A DNA stretch of 64,000 nucleotides, from NCBI GenBank assembly GCA_016704445.1, contig JADJAE010000050.1, positions 16,073-80,072 of the forward strand, written 5' to 3'. This stretch comes from Deltaproteobacteria bacterium. Its GTDB lineage: Bacteria; Myxococcota_A; Polyangia; Polyangiales; Ga0077539. Under the pieces are notes generated by a model. The model was given only the letters and a program-made list of their open reading frames with translations. It was not told the origin of the DNA and did no database searches. Made by a program: the position numbers and the translations under genes. Of this stretch, positions 1-10,249 are shown piece after piece. The stretch's first letter is position 1, and every line of letters starts with the position of its first letter.

Positions 1-2
1 CC

Positions 3-680
3 CCGGTCGGGTGGGGGTGGTCCCTCGGAGGCGCGGCGCTGGTGCTGTCCGCCGTGATCGCGCTGCGCTCGGCCCCGCTGGCGGTCGCCCTCCGCGCGGC
101 CGCCGGGGCGGCGTCGCTGCTCATGCTGGCGCGCTTCGGCGGCCTCGCGATGCGGGCGCTGCTCCTCCTGCTGGTCGCTCTCCCCGCGCTGGCCCTGGAG
201 ACGCTCTCCGTCCCCTCGCTCTCCCGCGCTGGCGCCGCGGTGCTCACCAGCGCGCTGGTGCTGCTGCCCGCCGGCGCGTGGATCTCCGGCGACCGCGCCC
301 TCGTGCGTCGCGCCCTCCTGCTCGCTGGCGTCGTGCTCACGGTGGCCGCGATGTTGATGCCGGGCGGGGTCGCTCGCCCGTGGTCCTTCGGCGCGATGCC
401 GGCGCTGGTGCTGGCGCTGGTGGCGATGGCGACCCCGGCGCGGCAGGTCTCGGCGGCCCTCACCGCGGCGCTGATGGCGTGGGCCGCGGCCTGCGCTGCG
501 AGCGCTGGCGGCCCGATGCTTCCCGCGGTCGCGACGGGTCTGGCGACCGCCGCGCTGGTGCTGCTGTGCGGCCGGGCGCTGGCCGCGGTGGTGGAGAGCG
601 ACTTGAGGTACTACGCGCCTGCGTCGAGGGTCACGCCCGCCAGGAAGGCCCTGCGCGCGTCCATCTCGTCGTCCGCGTAG
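3..680 (+). CDS. Integral membrane protein, 5' end outside the window
   Basis: The reading frame is open to the left edge of the window, so the first visible start (GTG at 42) is probably internal and the gene begins upstream. The visible 225 residues are almost entirely Ala/Leu/Val-rich hydrophobic segments, enough for about six or seven membrane helices separated by short loops with few charges. I see no family motif. The last 25 residues turn hydrophilic where the gene overlaps the 3' end of the convergent Hsp70-like gene by 70 bp. That overlap is long, so the true stop could differ if there is an undetected indel. The function is unknown; an inner-membrane location is inferred from hydrophobicity. 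Confidence 0.55.
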   Translation, partial: PVGWGWSLGGAALVLSAVIALRSAPLAVALRAAAGAASLLMLARFGGLAMRALLLLLVALPALALETLSVPSLSRAGAAVLTSALVLLPAGAWISGDRALVRRALLLAGVVLTVAAMLMPGGVARPWSFGAMPALVLALVAMATPARQVSAALTAALMAWAAACAASAGGPMLPAVATGLATAALVLLCGRALAAVVESDLRYYAPASRVTPARKALRASISSSA

Positions 681-2272
681 AGCCCCTCGGCGTCGGTCAG
701 CGTCACCGAGCGCGAGCTCCCGCTCTTCGGGTCGCGCAGCTCCAGCGAGAGCACCCCGTCCCGGCCTACGCGCAGGATCACCTCCACCGGCGACCCGTCG
801 GCCAGGCCCTCGTCGAGCGCCACCTCGAAGCGCCCCAGCGGCGTCGCCTCGGAGAGCGTGGCCCCCTCCAGCACGTCGATGGGCAGCACCCTCGCGCCGC
901 CCCGCTTGCGAAACACCCGCCGCCCCTCGAAGGGCACCTTCGTCAGCGCGGGGACCAGCACCGCCAGCGCCTCCCGCCGCTCTCCCGGCCTCGCCGGGTC
1001 GGCCTCTCGCGCCCTCACCCCCAGCGCGTCGGGGATCACCCCGTGGTAGTCCGCCGCGGCCTTACCCCCATCGGTAAAACACCGCTCGGCGTAGAGCGCT
1101 GCCCCGGCCGCCACCGCGCACGCCGGGTTGAGCGGGTCGTCCGCGTCGTCGAAGATCCGCACCGCGCCCGCTCCCCGCAGCGCCCTCAGCCGCGCCTGCA
1201 CCGGGTAGAGCCAGCTCGACCCGCCCACCAGCAGCACCTCGTCGAGCCCCGACCACCCGAGACCCGCCCGGGAGAGCGCCTCCTCGGCGCAGTCCACCGC
1301 GCGCTCGGTGAGCTCCTCGGTCCATCGGGCGAGCTCCCCGAGGGTCACGCGCACCACCGCCGGGGGCAGCGACGCGCCCCCCTCGGTGCGAAGCGCCAGC
1401 GTGCGGGAGGCCACCCTCGCCATGGGGTTGGCGTCGAGCGTCGCGTGCTGGTTGAGCTGTATCTTCACCCCCTCGGCCACCGAGAGCAGCGCCTCCCTCG
1501 ACGCCTCGTCGATCTCGTCGAGCCCGAGGCCCGGAGAGCGCGCGGCGTCCGCGTAGCGCTCCAGAAGGCGCTCCCGCAGAAGCTCGTCCACGCCGAGCCC
1601 CCCGAGCTGCACCCCGTACGAGGCCAGCGCCTCCAGCGCCGCAGCGCTCCCGCCGCCCTCTCGACGGAGGATCGTCACGTCGAGGGTGCCGCCGCCGAAG
1701 TCGAAGACCATGAAGCGCGCTCCCCGCGAGCCGAAGCGCTGTCCCATCCCGTAGGCCCACGCCGCCGCGTCGGGCTCCGGCAGCATCGCCACGGAAGGCA
1801 GTCCGGCCAGCGAGACGGACTGCGCCACCGCGCGTCGCTCCCGGTTGCGAAGGCGCTGGGGGTGCGTGACCACCACGCCGTCGATGGGGGGCAGCCCCGG
1901 GGTGCGCTCGACCCACGAGCGCAGCGCGCGAAGCACCAGGGCGCCGATGTCCGTGGAGTAGAGGTCCATCGCCCCGAGCGACCACGGGGGGCCGCCGGCG
2001 ACGGAGTGGGTGACCGCCAGGTGGTTCTTGCTGCCTCGCACCAGGGCCACGCGGGGAGGGGCGCAGCCGAGGGAGGCGCAGCGGTCGCGCCAGGCGAGCG
2101 CCGCGCGGCGGCCGACGATCACCGAGGGCTGCGAGGGGTCGCTCCCGTCGAGCAGCACCGTGGAGGCCAGCGTGACGCCGCCGGACTCCAGCGGGATCAT
2201 CCTCGCCACGCCGCGGTGAGCGAGCGCCACGGACGTGTAGGTGGTGCCGAGGTCGATGCCGTAGAACGCCAT
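611..2272 (-). CDS. Hsp70-family protein (DnaK-like, short C-terminus)
   Basis: This is a 553-residue actin-fold ATPase of the Hsp70 family. The first phosphate loop GIDLGTTYTSVAL lies at residues 5-17, the second (FDFGGGTLDVTIL) near 195-207, and the adenosine motif LLVGGSSWLYPVQARL near 340. A beta-type substrate-binding region follows, but the helical lid is missing; DnaK is usually about 640 residues. The ATG at 2272 puts the phosphate loop at the very N-terminus, as expected. The gene is divergent from the 1601-residue coiled-coil/zinc-finger gene across 116 bp, a likely shared promoter region. No dnaJ or grpE lies nearby, so this is probably a specialised paralogue rather than the housekeeping chaperone. 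The client is unknown. Confidence 0.9.
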   Translation of the reverse strand: MAFYGIDLGTTYTSVALAHRGVARMIPLESGGVTLASTVLLDGSDPSQPSVIVGRRAALAWRDRCASLGCAPPRVALVRGSKNHLAVTHSVAGGPPWSLGAMDLYSTDIGALVLRALRSWVERTPGLPPIDGVVVTHPQRLRNRERRAVAQSVSLAGLPSVAMLPEPDAAAWAYGMGQRFGSRGARFMVFDFGGGTLDVTILRREGGGSAAALEALASYGVQLGGLGVDELLRERLLERYADAARSPGLGLDEIDEASREALLSVAEGVKIQLNQHATLDANPMARVASRTLALRTEGGASLPPAVVRVTLGELARWTEELTERAVDCAEEALSRAGLGWSGLDEVLLVGGSSWLYPVQARLRALRGAGAVRIFDDADDPLNPACAVAAGAALYAERCFTDGGKAAADYHGVIPDALGVRAREADPARPGERREALAVLVPALTKVPFEGRRVFRKRGGARVLPIDVLEGATLSEATPLGRFEVALDEGLADGSPVEVILRVGRDGVLSLELRDPKSGSSRSVTLTDAEGLYADDEMDARRAFLAGVTLDAGA

Positions 2273-2388
2273 TGGGTGGGGGGCTTCGTAGCCGCCGCGG
2301 ACTCTACGCGCGACCCGCTTTCTGGTGAAACCACCGCCGGGCGCGTCATGATCGCCAGGAAGGTCCTGGCATTCCCCGGCACGCGCAG

Positions 2389-5300
2389 ATGAGCTCCGAC
2401 GACGAGGCCTTCCTGGAGCTGGAGAGCGACGCCCCCGCGGCGCCGGACCCCACGCCGCACCTCCCCGAGGCCCTCGCCGACGAGGCCTTCCTGGAGCTCG
2501 ACGAGGTCGCCCAGAGCCCCCTCGCTCGGGCCGTTCGCGTGGTCAGCGACGACGACCTCCGCGCCGTGACCGCCCTCGCCGAGGACGACCGCCCCCTCCT
2601 CGACGCCCTCTACCCCGCGCAGCCCGACCTCGCGGCCCGCCCCCCCTCCGCCGCCGAGCTCGCCGAGCGCCTCGCCTTCGTGCGCGCCGCGCTCAACCAG
2701 GTCACCCGCCGAGGATCGGAGTGGCGAGCCCGCGCGGAGGTCGCCGGGTCGGCCCTCGCCCGCCGCCTCGGTTCCCTCTCTCGCCAGGGCGAGCTCTCCG
2801 CCGCCGCGCTCTCCGAGCTCATGGCCTGGCACGAGCGCGCCCTGGAAGCCCTCATCACCCGAGAGGCCGGCGACGCCCGCGCGCTGCACCCCCCGGAGCT
2901 TCGCCGCCTCGACCAGGAGGCCGCCCGCCGCGGGCTCTCCCCGGACTTCGCCCGCGCCGTCGCCGAGCGCCTCGGCGTCGCTTTACACTCCGATGTATCC
3001 CTGGCCTGGTCGCCGTGCGACGCGCTGCCCGGCGCTCCCCGCACCCTCGACGCTGCCGCCGGGGCCATCACCGAGAGCGTCGCCCACGCCGTGGTGGCCC
3101 TCCGCGACGGCGCACTCTCGGCGTGGCTGCGCGCCAACCGCGGCGACGCGGCGCTCCTCTCGATCGCCCTGGAGTCCGAGGCCCTCGCCCGCGGCCCCGA
3201 CACCGACGCGGCGCTCGTCGGCGCATGGACCCTCGCCTGGGCGATGGGCCGAGAGGGCGTCGCGGTCGACGGGCTCGCGGTCACCTCGCCGGAGCTGCTC
3301 CGCACCCACCTCCGCGCGGGTCGGCTGGACGCCTCCCGGGTGCGCTCTCAGGGCAGGGCGCTGGGCGCGTGGTTTCGCCGCGAGGGCCACGGCGCGGTGG
3401 CGGCGGCGTGCGAGGCCCTGGCGCGCGACGAGGTCCATGCCGAGCTGCGGCTCTCCTGGGCGCTGGGCGAGCCGCTGAGGCTGGCGTCCAAGCCGGTGGG
3501 TGATCCGACGGCGCTCGCGAGGGAGGTGCTGCGTCGGCCCGAGGCCCGCGCCGAGGCCCTCGACCGCTGGCGCGACGGAACCCTCCTGGCCTGGATGGAC
3601 TCGCTCCCCCGGGCGAAGCGCGACGCCGCCTGGATCGACGAGCTCTCGGCCCCCCGCGCCCACGACTCCGACGAGGGAGCCTTCTGGCGAGGGGTCTACC
3701 GCCGGGCTCCGCGGGCCTCGCTCCGGGTCTTCGTGGAGGTGGGCGCCTCGACCCGGGCGGTGCGCTTCGAGGGCATCGGCGACCTGCGCTCGACGGCTCG
3801 CGTGGCGGCCGCTTGGGGAGCCCTTCGCGAGGCCCACGTGCGCTCCGAGCTGCACGCATGGCTGGCCCACTCGGCGCCTGGCCTGGAGCTCGATGCTCCG
3901 CCTTCCACCGCCGACGACGGGGCGCTGCTTCGGCTGCTCTGGTCCCTCGGGGCGACGGGCCTGGTGCTGGCTCGCGGGGCCTCCGGGGCGGCCATCGACA
4001 CCCCGGCCGACCTCGTGATCGCATGGCGTCGAGGACCGCTGGCCCTGGAGGCCGCGCTCTCCTCGGGCCTCGTGGGCGAGTGGCTCCGTCGCTTCTACTC
4101 CCAGGACGGCGTCTCCGGGCTGAGCCTCGGCGAGGCGATGACCCGCTGGGGCGCTGGCTTCGGCGCAGGCGCGGCGCCCTCCGGCATCGCGGCGCTGCGG
4201 TGCGCGCTGCTCTGCGGGCTCACGGTGATCCCCAGCGACCCGACCGCGAGCGGAGGCGCCGAGGGGAGGGCGCTGGTGGGCTTCGTCGGCATCGATCCGT
4301 CGAGGCGCGACGACGCGGTGTGGTCCGAGCTGCTCGATGCCCCGGGCGACCCGCTGGGGCAGGGGACGGCGCTGCTCTGGGCCGCGAGGCACGTGCCCGC
4401 CCTCGGGGTGCTCACCGCCGCGGGCGAAGGGGCCGCTCGCGAGGCGGTGCGAGAGGCGCTGCTGGCGGCAGGGCGACCGCTCCCTTCGGCGCCCCTCGCG
4501 GAGACCCTCGCGGACCAGGCGGCCCAGGCCGAGCGGCGCGCCCGGCAGAGGGCGCTGCTGGAGGAGAGCGAGCGCATCGCGGCGCAGCGGGAGGCCGCCC
4601 GCTCCCAGCTGGAGCGAGAAACCGCGAGGGTGGCTGCGGAGAAGCTCTCCGCGCAGCGAGAGGCGGCGAGGGACGCCCTTCGGAGGGAGGTCGACCGGGA
4701 GGTCGCGCGCATCCAGTCGGAGCGCGAGGCGGCGCGTCGATCGCACGATCGGGCGCTGGCGGCGCTTCAGGCCGAGCGGGCGCTGGCGGAGGCCGAGCAC
4801 GCGAGGGCGATGACCGAGCTCTCGCTGTCCAGGGCGCGCTCGACCGAAGCCACCGCGGCGGTCGACCCGGCGGAGCTCGAGGCGCGCTGGCGCGAGGCGG
4901 CGAGGCTGGCGGCGGAGGAGGAGGTCCAGCGGGCGGTGGCGCGCTCGGAGGCCGAGCTGCGAGAGGCGGCGCTGCGGGCCGCGGAGGGGGCCGCGCAGGG
5001 GGAGGTGCGTCGCGCGGCGGAGCTCGCGGCGTCGGAGCGGGCGCGGCGGGAGCGGGCCGAGACGGAGCTGTCCGCGACGCTGGGCGACCTGCTGGCGAGG
5101 GAGGGCGCGCTGCGCGTCGAGGCGGAGCGCGCGGCGGACGAGGCGACGCGGGTGGCGCTCTCGCTGGCGGAGGGCGAGACGCAGCGGGTCGAGGCGGAGC
5201 AGCGCGCCGAGGAGGCCGCGAGGCGAGCCGAGGCCGCGAGGGCCGAGCGCGTCGCAGCGCAGTGGGCCGAGCAGCAGGCGAGGGCCGAGGCGGAGATCGA

Positions 5301-7194
5301 GGCCCTGGCGAAGACCGAGCGGGAGCGCCGCGCGGAGGCGACGCGCCTCGGGCTGGAGGCCGCGAGGGAGCGCCCCGCGGCGGCGGACGAGCCCTCGGTG
5401 GACGAGGCCTTCACCGAAGACCCGATCGCCGAGGCCGCGGACGACGTCGGCGAGGAGCTGCTCACCAGCGACCGCCACGAGGTGGCCTTCGACCGCCTCG
5501 CGGTGGCCTACGAGGGCGTCGACGACGCGGCGCTCTCGGGCCTGCGAGACGCGGTGGACGCCTGGTCGCGAGCCCGGCCGAGGCACCCGCTCGCCGCGCT
5601 CGGGGCGGCGATGGTGGTCGACGCGGTGACGATGATCCCGGCCTTCGAGGCGCACGTCGCGACGCGGCTGGAGTCGCGGGTCATCGAGCGGCGGGTGGTG
5701 ACCGGGAGCGACGACCAGGACGCCGTGGCGGTGGGCCCCGAGGCCTGCGCCGCGGGCGAGGACTCCATCGACGCCTGGCTGCTCGACCTCTCCCCCGTCG
5801 ACACCTGGGACCGCCTCACCGTCGACGCCCCGCTCTCGCTCCGCCCCCGTCGGGAGCCGTGTCCCCGGTGCGCCCTCGACGCCCCCTCCGGGACTCCCAC
5901 CGGCCGCTTACGCTGCGAGGTATGCGACGCCGTCGGCACGGTGGTCTGCTCCCGCTGCGGCGGCTTCGGTCGCTCCCGCTGCGGCCGCTGCGGCGGCAAC
6001 GGCGAGGTGCTCGTCCCCGGCGGCGGAACCCGTCGCTGCCCCGCCTGCGACGGCCGCGGCGACTCGGTCTGCGGCTGCTCCCTCGGCCGCGTCTCGTGCC
6101 GCGCCTGCGAGGGGGTCGGCCACTGCCCGTGCCCCACCTGCGGCGCCGACGGCGTCGTCGAGACCCGCCCCTGGGTGTCCCAGTCGGCGCTCGGGGTGCG
6201 CGCCCGCGCGGTGGTCTCCGTGGGCCTTCCCCCGGGCCTCTCCGGGGAGGTGGGCGTCCCCGGCAGCGAGGCCGCCGCGGTGGTGCACCTCGAGGCCGAC
6301 GCCATCGACCCCGCCGCCCTGGCGCGCGAGCTCCCTCACGACCACCTGGGAGCCGCGCTCGCCGACCTGCTCTCCGCGGAGGCCGCTCGCGCCTCCGAGG
6401 GGCAGCGGGTGACCCGCCAGCAGGTGGTGGTCTGGCGCTACCCCGCGTGGCGACTGCAGGTCCGGGTGAACGACGAGCCCTTCACGCTCTGGGTGCACGG
6501 CGCCCGGAGGCGGGTGTGGGCCGAGCGCTCCCCCCTCGACGCCGCCACCGAGTCGGCCGTCGCCTCGGTGCGCGCCCTCATCGCCTCCGACTCCCTCGAC
6601 GCCGCCATCGACGCCTTGGTTTCCCTCGCGGAGGAAGACCCCGGCCACGCCTCCGCCCGCGACGCGGCGACGGCGCTGGGCGACGCGGTGCTGGCGATGG
6701 CCGAGCGGGGCGAGCTCTACGAGGCGCAGCGGCTGGCCGAGCGCGGCGCGGCGGTGCGCTGGCCCGACGCGGTGTCGCGGCTGGTGCAGGCCGAGCGCGT
6801 GGCGGGTCGTCGGCTCCACAAGCGCTCCTCCTGGGCGCTGCTGGAGGACGCCCGCTCGGCGCTCCAGCGAGGCCTCGACGCGCGCGCGCTCGACCTCCTG
6901 GGCGAGCTCCATGTCACCGCTCCCGGCGACGCGGAGGGAGAGGCGCTGGCGGCCGAGCTCGGTAGTCGGCTCGACGCCCAGGCCGTGGCGCTGGTGTCAC
7001 GCGGCGCGCTCGACGACGCGGCGGCGCTGCTCTCCCGGGCGGAGTCCTCGGGTCATCCCTCGGTGCGCTCGGCGATGGGCTCCTCGGGGCTCTCGCTCCA
7101 GCGCGCCCGTCGCCGCTCGGTGCTCCGCGTGGCGGCGACCGTGGCGGCGGCGCTGGCGCTCCTCGCGCTCCTCGCGCTGGCGCTGATGCGGTGA
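2389..7194 (+). CDS. Giant coiled-coil, DnaJ-like zinc-finger, tail-anchored protein
   Basis: This 1601-residue protein has no family I can name. The acidic N-terminus carries two copies of DEAFLELE/D (about residues 5-11 and 31-37). A helical Ala/Arg/Glu-rich region follows, with a long charged coiled coil at about 705-1000. Residues about 1157-1262 hold a dense cluster of CxxC pairs with Gly-rich spacers (CSRCGGFG, CGRCGGNG, CPACDGRG, CRACEGVG), which resembles the zinc-binding region of DnaJ. There is no J domain or HPD motif. Helical repeats of possible TPR type follow near 1390-1560. The last 25 residues form one hydrophobic helix after a basic stretch, which predicts a C-terminal membrane anchor. 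The neighbouring Hsp70-like gene suggests a chaperone partnership, but that is inference. Confidence 0.75.
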   Translation: MSSDDEAFLELESDAPAAPDPTPHLPEALADEAFLELDEVAQSPLARAVRVVSDDDLRAVTALAEDDRPLLDALYPAQPDLAARPPSAAELAERLAFVRAALNQVTRRGSEWRARAEVAGSALARRLGSLSRQGELSAAALSELMAWHERALEALITREAGDARALHPPELRRLDQEAARRGLSPDFARAVAERLGVALHSDVSLAWSPCDALPGAPRTLDAAAGAITESVAHAVVALRDGALSAWLRANRGDAALLSIALESEALARGPDTDAALVGAWTLAWAMGREGVAVDGLAVTSPELLRTHLRAGRLDASRVRSQGRALGAWFRREGHGAVAAACEALARDEVHAELRLSWALGEPLRLASKPVGDPTALAREVLRRPEARAEALDRWRDGTLLAWMDSLPRAKRDAAWIDELSAPRAHDSDEGAFWRGVYRRAPRASLRVFVEVGASTRAVRFEGIGDLRSTARVAAAWGALREAHVRSELHAWLAHSAPGLELDAPPSTADDGALLRLLWSLGATGLVLARGASGAAIDTPADLVIAWRRGPLALEAALSSGLVGEWLRRFYSQDGVSGLSLGEAMTRWGAGFGAGAAPSGIAALRCALLCGLTVIPSDPTASGGAEGRALVGFVGIDPSRRDDAVWSELLDAPGDPLGQGTALLWAARHVPALGVLTAAGEGAAREAVREALLAAGRPLPSAPLAETLADQAAQAERRARQRALLEESERIAAQREAARSQLERETARVAAEKLSAQREAARDALRREVDREVARIQSEREAARRSHDRALAALQAERALAEAEHARAMTELSLSRARSTEATAAVDPAELEARWREAARLAAEEEVQRAVARSEAELREAALRAAEGAAQGEVRRAAELAASERARRERAETELSATLGDLLAREGALRVEAERAADEATRVALSLAEGETQRVEAEQRAEEAARRAEAARAERVAAQWAEQQARAEAEIEALAKTERERRAEATRLGLEAARERPAAADEPSVDEAFTEDPIAEAADDVGEELLTSDRHEVAFDRLAVAYEGVDDAALSGLRDAVDAWSRARPRHPLAALGAAMVVDAVTMIPAFEAHVATRLESRVIERRVVTGSDDQDAVAVGPEACAAGEDSIDAWLLDLSPVDTWDRLTVDAPLSLRPRREPCPRCALDAPSGTPTGRLRCEVCDAVGTVVCSRCGGFGRSRCGRCGGNGEVLVPGGGTRRCPACDGRGDSVCGCSLGRVSCRACEGVGHCPCPTCGADGVVETRPWVSQSALGVRARAVVSVGLPPGLSGEVGVPGSEAAAVVHLEADAIDPAALARELPHDHLGAALADLLSAEAARASEGQRVTRQQVVVWRYPAWRLQVRVNDEPFTLWVHGARRRVWAERSPLDAATESAVASVRALIASDSLDAAIDALVSLAEEDPGHASARDAATALGDAVLAMAERGELYEAQRLAERGAAVRWPDAVSRLVQAERVAGRRLHKRSSWALLEDARSALQRGLDARALDLLGELHVTAPGDAEGEALAAELGSRLDAQAVALVSRGALDDAAALLSRAESSGHPSVRSAMGSSGLSLQRARRRSVLRVAATVAAALALLALLALALMR

Positions 7195-7236
7195 GTGCTT
7201 CCCTCGCGGCGTCGCGGGGGTATAGGCTTCGCGCCC

Positions 7237-9194
7237 GTGAGATTCCGAGGACTCTTCGCGACGCTGGGACTCCTGGGAACCCTCCTGGGCGGGGCATCCT
7301 GCCTGGGGGAGATCGACGACTACGCCCAGCAGCCCATCGCCACGCACGTCACCGACTGGCGCGACGAGGTGATCTACCAGCTCCTGGTCGACCGCTTCGC
7401 CGACGGCGACACGGGCAACGACGTGCGCGTCGACCGCACCGCGCTCGGCCGCTACCAGGGCGGCGACTGGCTCGGGGTCATCCAGCAGCTCGACTACATC
7501 CAGCGCCTCGGGGTGACCACCCTCTGGATCTCCCCCATCGTGCGCAACGTCGACACCGACGCGGGCTTCGACGCCTACCACGGCTACTGGGCCTCCGACC
7601 TCACGGCGCTCAACCCCCACTTCGGCGACCTCGCGATGCTCCGCCGCCTCGTGCGCGAGTGCCACGCGCGGGGCATCAAGGTCATCGTCGACATCGTGAC
7701 CAACCACATGGGTCAGATGTTCTTCTATGACATCAACAACAACGGCCGACCCGACGAGTTCCTCGGCGGCAGCGGCGACGTGTCGGGCTTCCAGAACCCC
7801 GGCGGCGCGAGGAGCCCCATCTCCCGCGTCACCGAGTACGACCCCGACTACAACCTCCGCGGCCCGGTGCAGGCATTCACCTCCCTCGGCCCCGCTGGCG
7901 ACGCGCCGGTCATCTTCCTCAACATGCCCGAGATCTTCCGGGTGCCGCCGCGCTCGGACATCCTCCCCTCGCAGGCGATCCTCGCTCGCCCGGAGGGCTA
8001 CCACCGCCGCGGTCGCATCACGACCTACGACAACGTCAGCAGCCAGCCCGGAGAGCAGACCCTCCTCGGCGACTTCCCGGGCGGCCTGAAGGACGTCAAC
8101 ACCGAAGACCCTCGGGTGCGCCTCGCGATGGTCGAGGCCTACTGGCGCTGGGTCGAGCTCACCGACATCGACGGCTTCCGCATCGACACGCTCAAGCACG
8201 TCGAGCACGGGTTCTGGCAATACTTCGGGTCGCAGATCAGGCAGCGCGCGACGCGGGCGGGCAAGCAGCGCTTCTTCATGTTCGGCGAGGCCTTCGACGG
8301 CGACGACCGGCTGGTGGGCTCGTACACCAACCCCAACGAGATGGACTCGGTGTTCTACTTCCCGCAGAAGTACCGGGTCTTCGACAACATCTTCCAGTGC
8401 GGCACGGCAACACCCGGGACATCGAGACCCTCTACTCCGAGCGGCTCCGCGACTTCTCGGCGACGCCGCAGCCCCAGGGCATCGGCGTGCCGCCCACCCA
8501 GGCGCTGGTCAACTTCATGGACAACCATGACGTGTCGCGCTTCCTCTATGGAATGAACCCCACCGTGGTGGATGACATCCGCCGGGGCGACGGGCGCGAC
8601 TGCTCCTCCGGTCTGGTCAATGGCAACAACCCCGCGGACGTGGAGCGCTTCCGCCCCCGGATGCTGGCGGCGCTCACCTACCTGCTCACCGAAGACGGCA
8701 TTCCCTGCCTCTATTACGGCACCGAGCAGGACTTCCGCGGCGGCAACGACCCCTCCAACCGCGAGCGGCTCTGGGACACCGGCTTCCCCACCAACGAGAC
8801 CCGCCGGGACGGCTCCATCAGCACCTTCGGGTGGACCCGTCGGCTGATCAACGCGCGGCGCACGTACCCCGCGCTGCGCCGCGGAAACTTCTCGGTGCGC
8901 TGGACGACGGAGCACACGGGCGCCGAGCAGGACGCCGGGATGCTCGCCTTCGAGCGGGTGGACAGGATGGAATTCGCGCTGGTGGTGATCCACGCGAAGG
9001 ACGGCACGGCGGAGACGGCGACGACCCGAACGGGGGGCAGCGCGATGACCGTCAGCCAGCCCGAGGGCACCGAGCTGGTGAACATCCTGGGCACCGAGCC
9101 CCGGACGGCCACCGTCGGCAATGGCGGACAGGTGACGGTGTCATTGGGACCATGGCAGAGCGCGGTGTTCGTTCCTCGATCGCAGGTGCGCTGA
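7237..9194 (+). pseudogene. Secreted GH13 alpha-amylase lipoprotein, frameshifted
   Basis: This is a family 13 glycoside hydrolase that should act on alpha-1,4-glucans outside the cytoplasm. Translation from GTG 7237 gives a lipoprotein-like signal ending GGASC; the earlier GTG at 7195 would spoil it. All conserved GH13 regions are present: DIVTNHMG, GFRIDTLKHVE with the nucleophile Asp, GEAFDG with the acid Glu, and FMDNHD. The first three lie before and the last after a one-base deletion near 8403-8408, where frame 1 passes to frame 0. Restoring one base gives about 652 residues and a continuous match. Since every catalytic residue survives, a base-calling error is at least as likely as a true pseudogene. 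The 3' end overlaps the next lipoprotein gene by 43 bp. Confidence 0.85.
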
Positions 9195-10249
9195 GCCTGG
9201 CGGCGGTGGTGGGCTGTGGCGCCGCGCGGGTTCGCCCGCCGCCGCGAGTCGCCTGCACCGTCGGCACCCAGCAGGGCCTCCCCACGCCCCACCTCGCCTG
9301 GAACGGCCGTGGATGGAGCGCCCTGGTCCTCGACGGCCGCACCCTCTACCTCCGCGGGCTGCGCCCCGACGGCGCCGTGTCGGGTGAGCCCGTCGCCCTC
9401 TCCAACGACGTCGGCGGCCTCGACCGCGCGGCCCTGGCGGTCGTCCACGGCACCCAGCGCGTCGCCTTCGCCACCCGCGAAGACGCGACGGTGCAGGTGG
9501 TGCGGGTGGCCGACGGAGCGGAGCCCACGGTGGCCTCCCTCGACGCGGCCCTCACCGGCAGGCTCTCCGTGGTAGCGCGGCCGGGGAGCACCTCCGTCCC
9601 GGCTGCGGTCTTCCTCGAGACGCTCCGAGGCACCGAGCGGGTGTTGATCGACGAGGATGGCGACCTCGGGTCGACCGCGCGCTGCCCGACTGGGGTGGTC
9701 CCGGACGCGGTGACGGCCTCGGGCGACGGCTTCGTGGCGCTGGTGTCGGGAGAGCGCTCGGGGCTCTCCGCGGTGTGGCTCGACGAGGACTGCCGCGAGC
9801 GCGCTCGCGAGGTGCTCTCCCAGGACGCGGGGGTGGTGCACTGGCGCGAGCTCAGCGCCGGCCCGATGGGGCCTTGGGTGACCTTCACCGACGGCAACCG
9901 CGCGGGCTGGTTCGCGGCGCTTGGCGAGCGCGGCGGGCTGCGGGTGCGCCCACGGAGGCTGGAGGGGCCTATCGAGCGACCGTCGATCCTGGTGGGCGTC
10001 GACGAGGCGGGCGCCATGCGCTCATTGACGGTGTTGGGCATTCGCCGCACCGAGGTCGACGCGCGGCTGGTGACCCTTCAGTACGACCACGAGGCCCGCT
10101 TCGTCGACCTGCGCACCCTCCTCAACGACCCGGTGCGCACCCTCGACGTGGTGGCGCCCTCCCCGTGGGGAGGAGCCCTGATCGGATATCAGCGTAACGC
10201 CGTGGCGGGCTCCATGGGCTACTCCTTCCTGCTACGGATGTGCCCATGA
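9152..10249 (+). CDS. Uncharacterised lipoprotein, likely beta-propeller
   Basis: The ATG at 9152 starts a 365-residue protein whose N-terminus MAERGVRSSIAGALSLAAVV ends in a lipobox-like GC, so it is probably a lipoprotein. The rest is beta-rich, with recurring blocks of the type W-S-A-L-V-L-D-G and G-F-V-A-L-V-S-G that resemble blades of a propeller. No catalytic motif is visible. The start lies 43 bp inside the amylase gene, and the stop overlaps the ATG of the CoA-transferase gene (ATGA), so the three could be co-transcribed. The function is unknown. Similar lipoproteins are frequent in myxobacteria. Confidence 0.75.
   Translation: MAERGVRSSIAGALSLAAVVGCGAARVRPPPRVACTVGTQQGLPTPHLAWNGRGWSALVLDGRTLYLRGLRPDGAVSGEPVALSNDVGGLDRAALAVVHGTQRVAFATREDATVQVVRVADGAEPTVASLDAALTGRLSVVARPGSTSVPAAVFLETLRGTERVLIDEDGDLGSTARCPTGVVPDAVTASGDGFVALVSGERSGLSAVWLDEDCRERAREVLSQDAGVVHWRELSAGPMGPWVTFTDGNRAGWFAALGERGGLRVRPRRLEGPIERPSILVGVDEAGAMRSLTVLGIRRTEVDARLVTLQYDHEARFVDLRTLLNDPVRTLDVVAPSPWGGALIGYQRNAVAGSMGYSFLLRMCP

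Noticed and set aside
2983..5655. 890-residue open frame antisense to the giant coiled-coil gene
   Set aside because: It is a high-GC shadow frame with Arg/Gly/Leu-rich composition and no motif. The + strand gene has domain structure.
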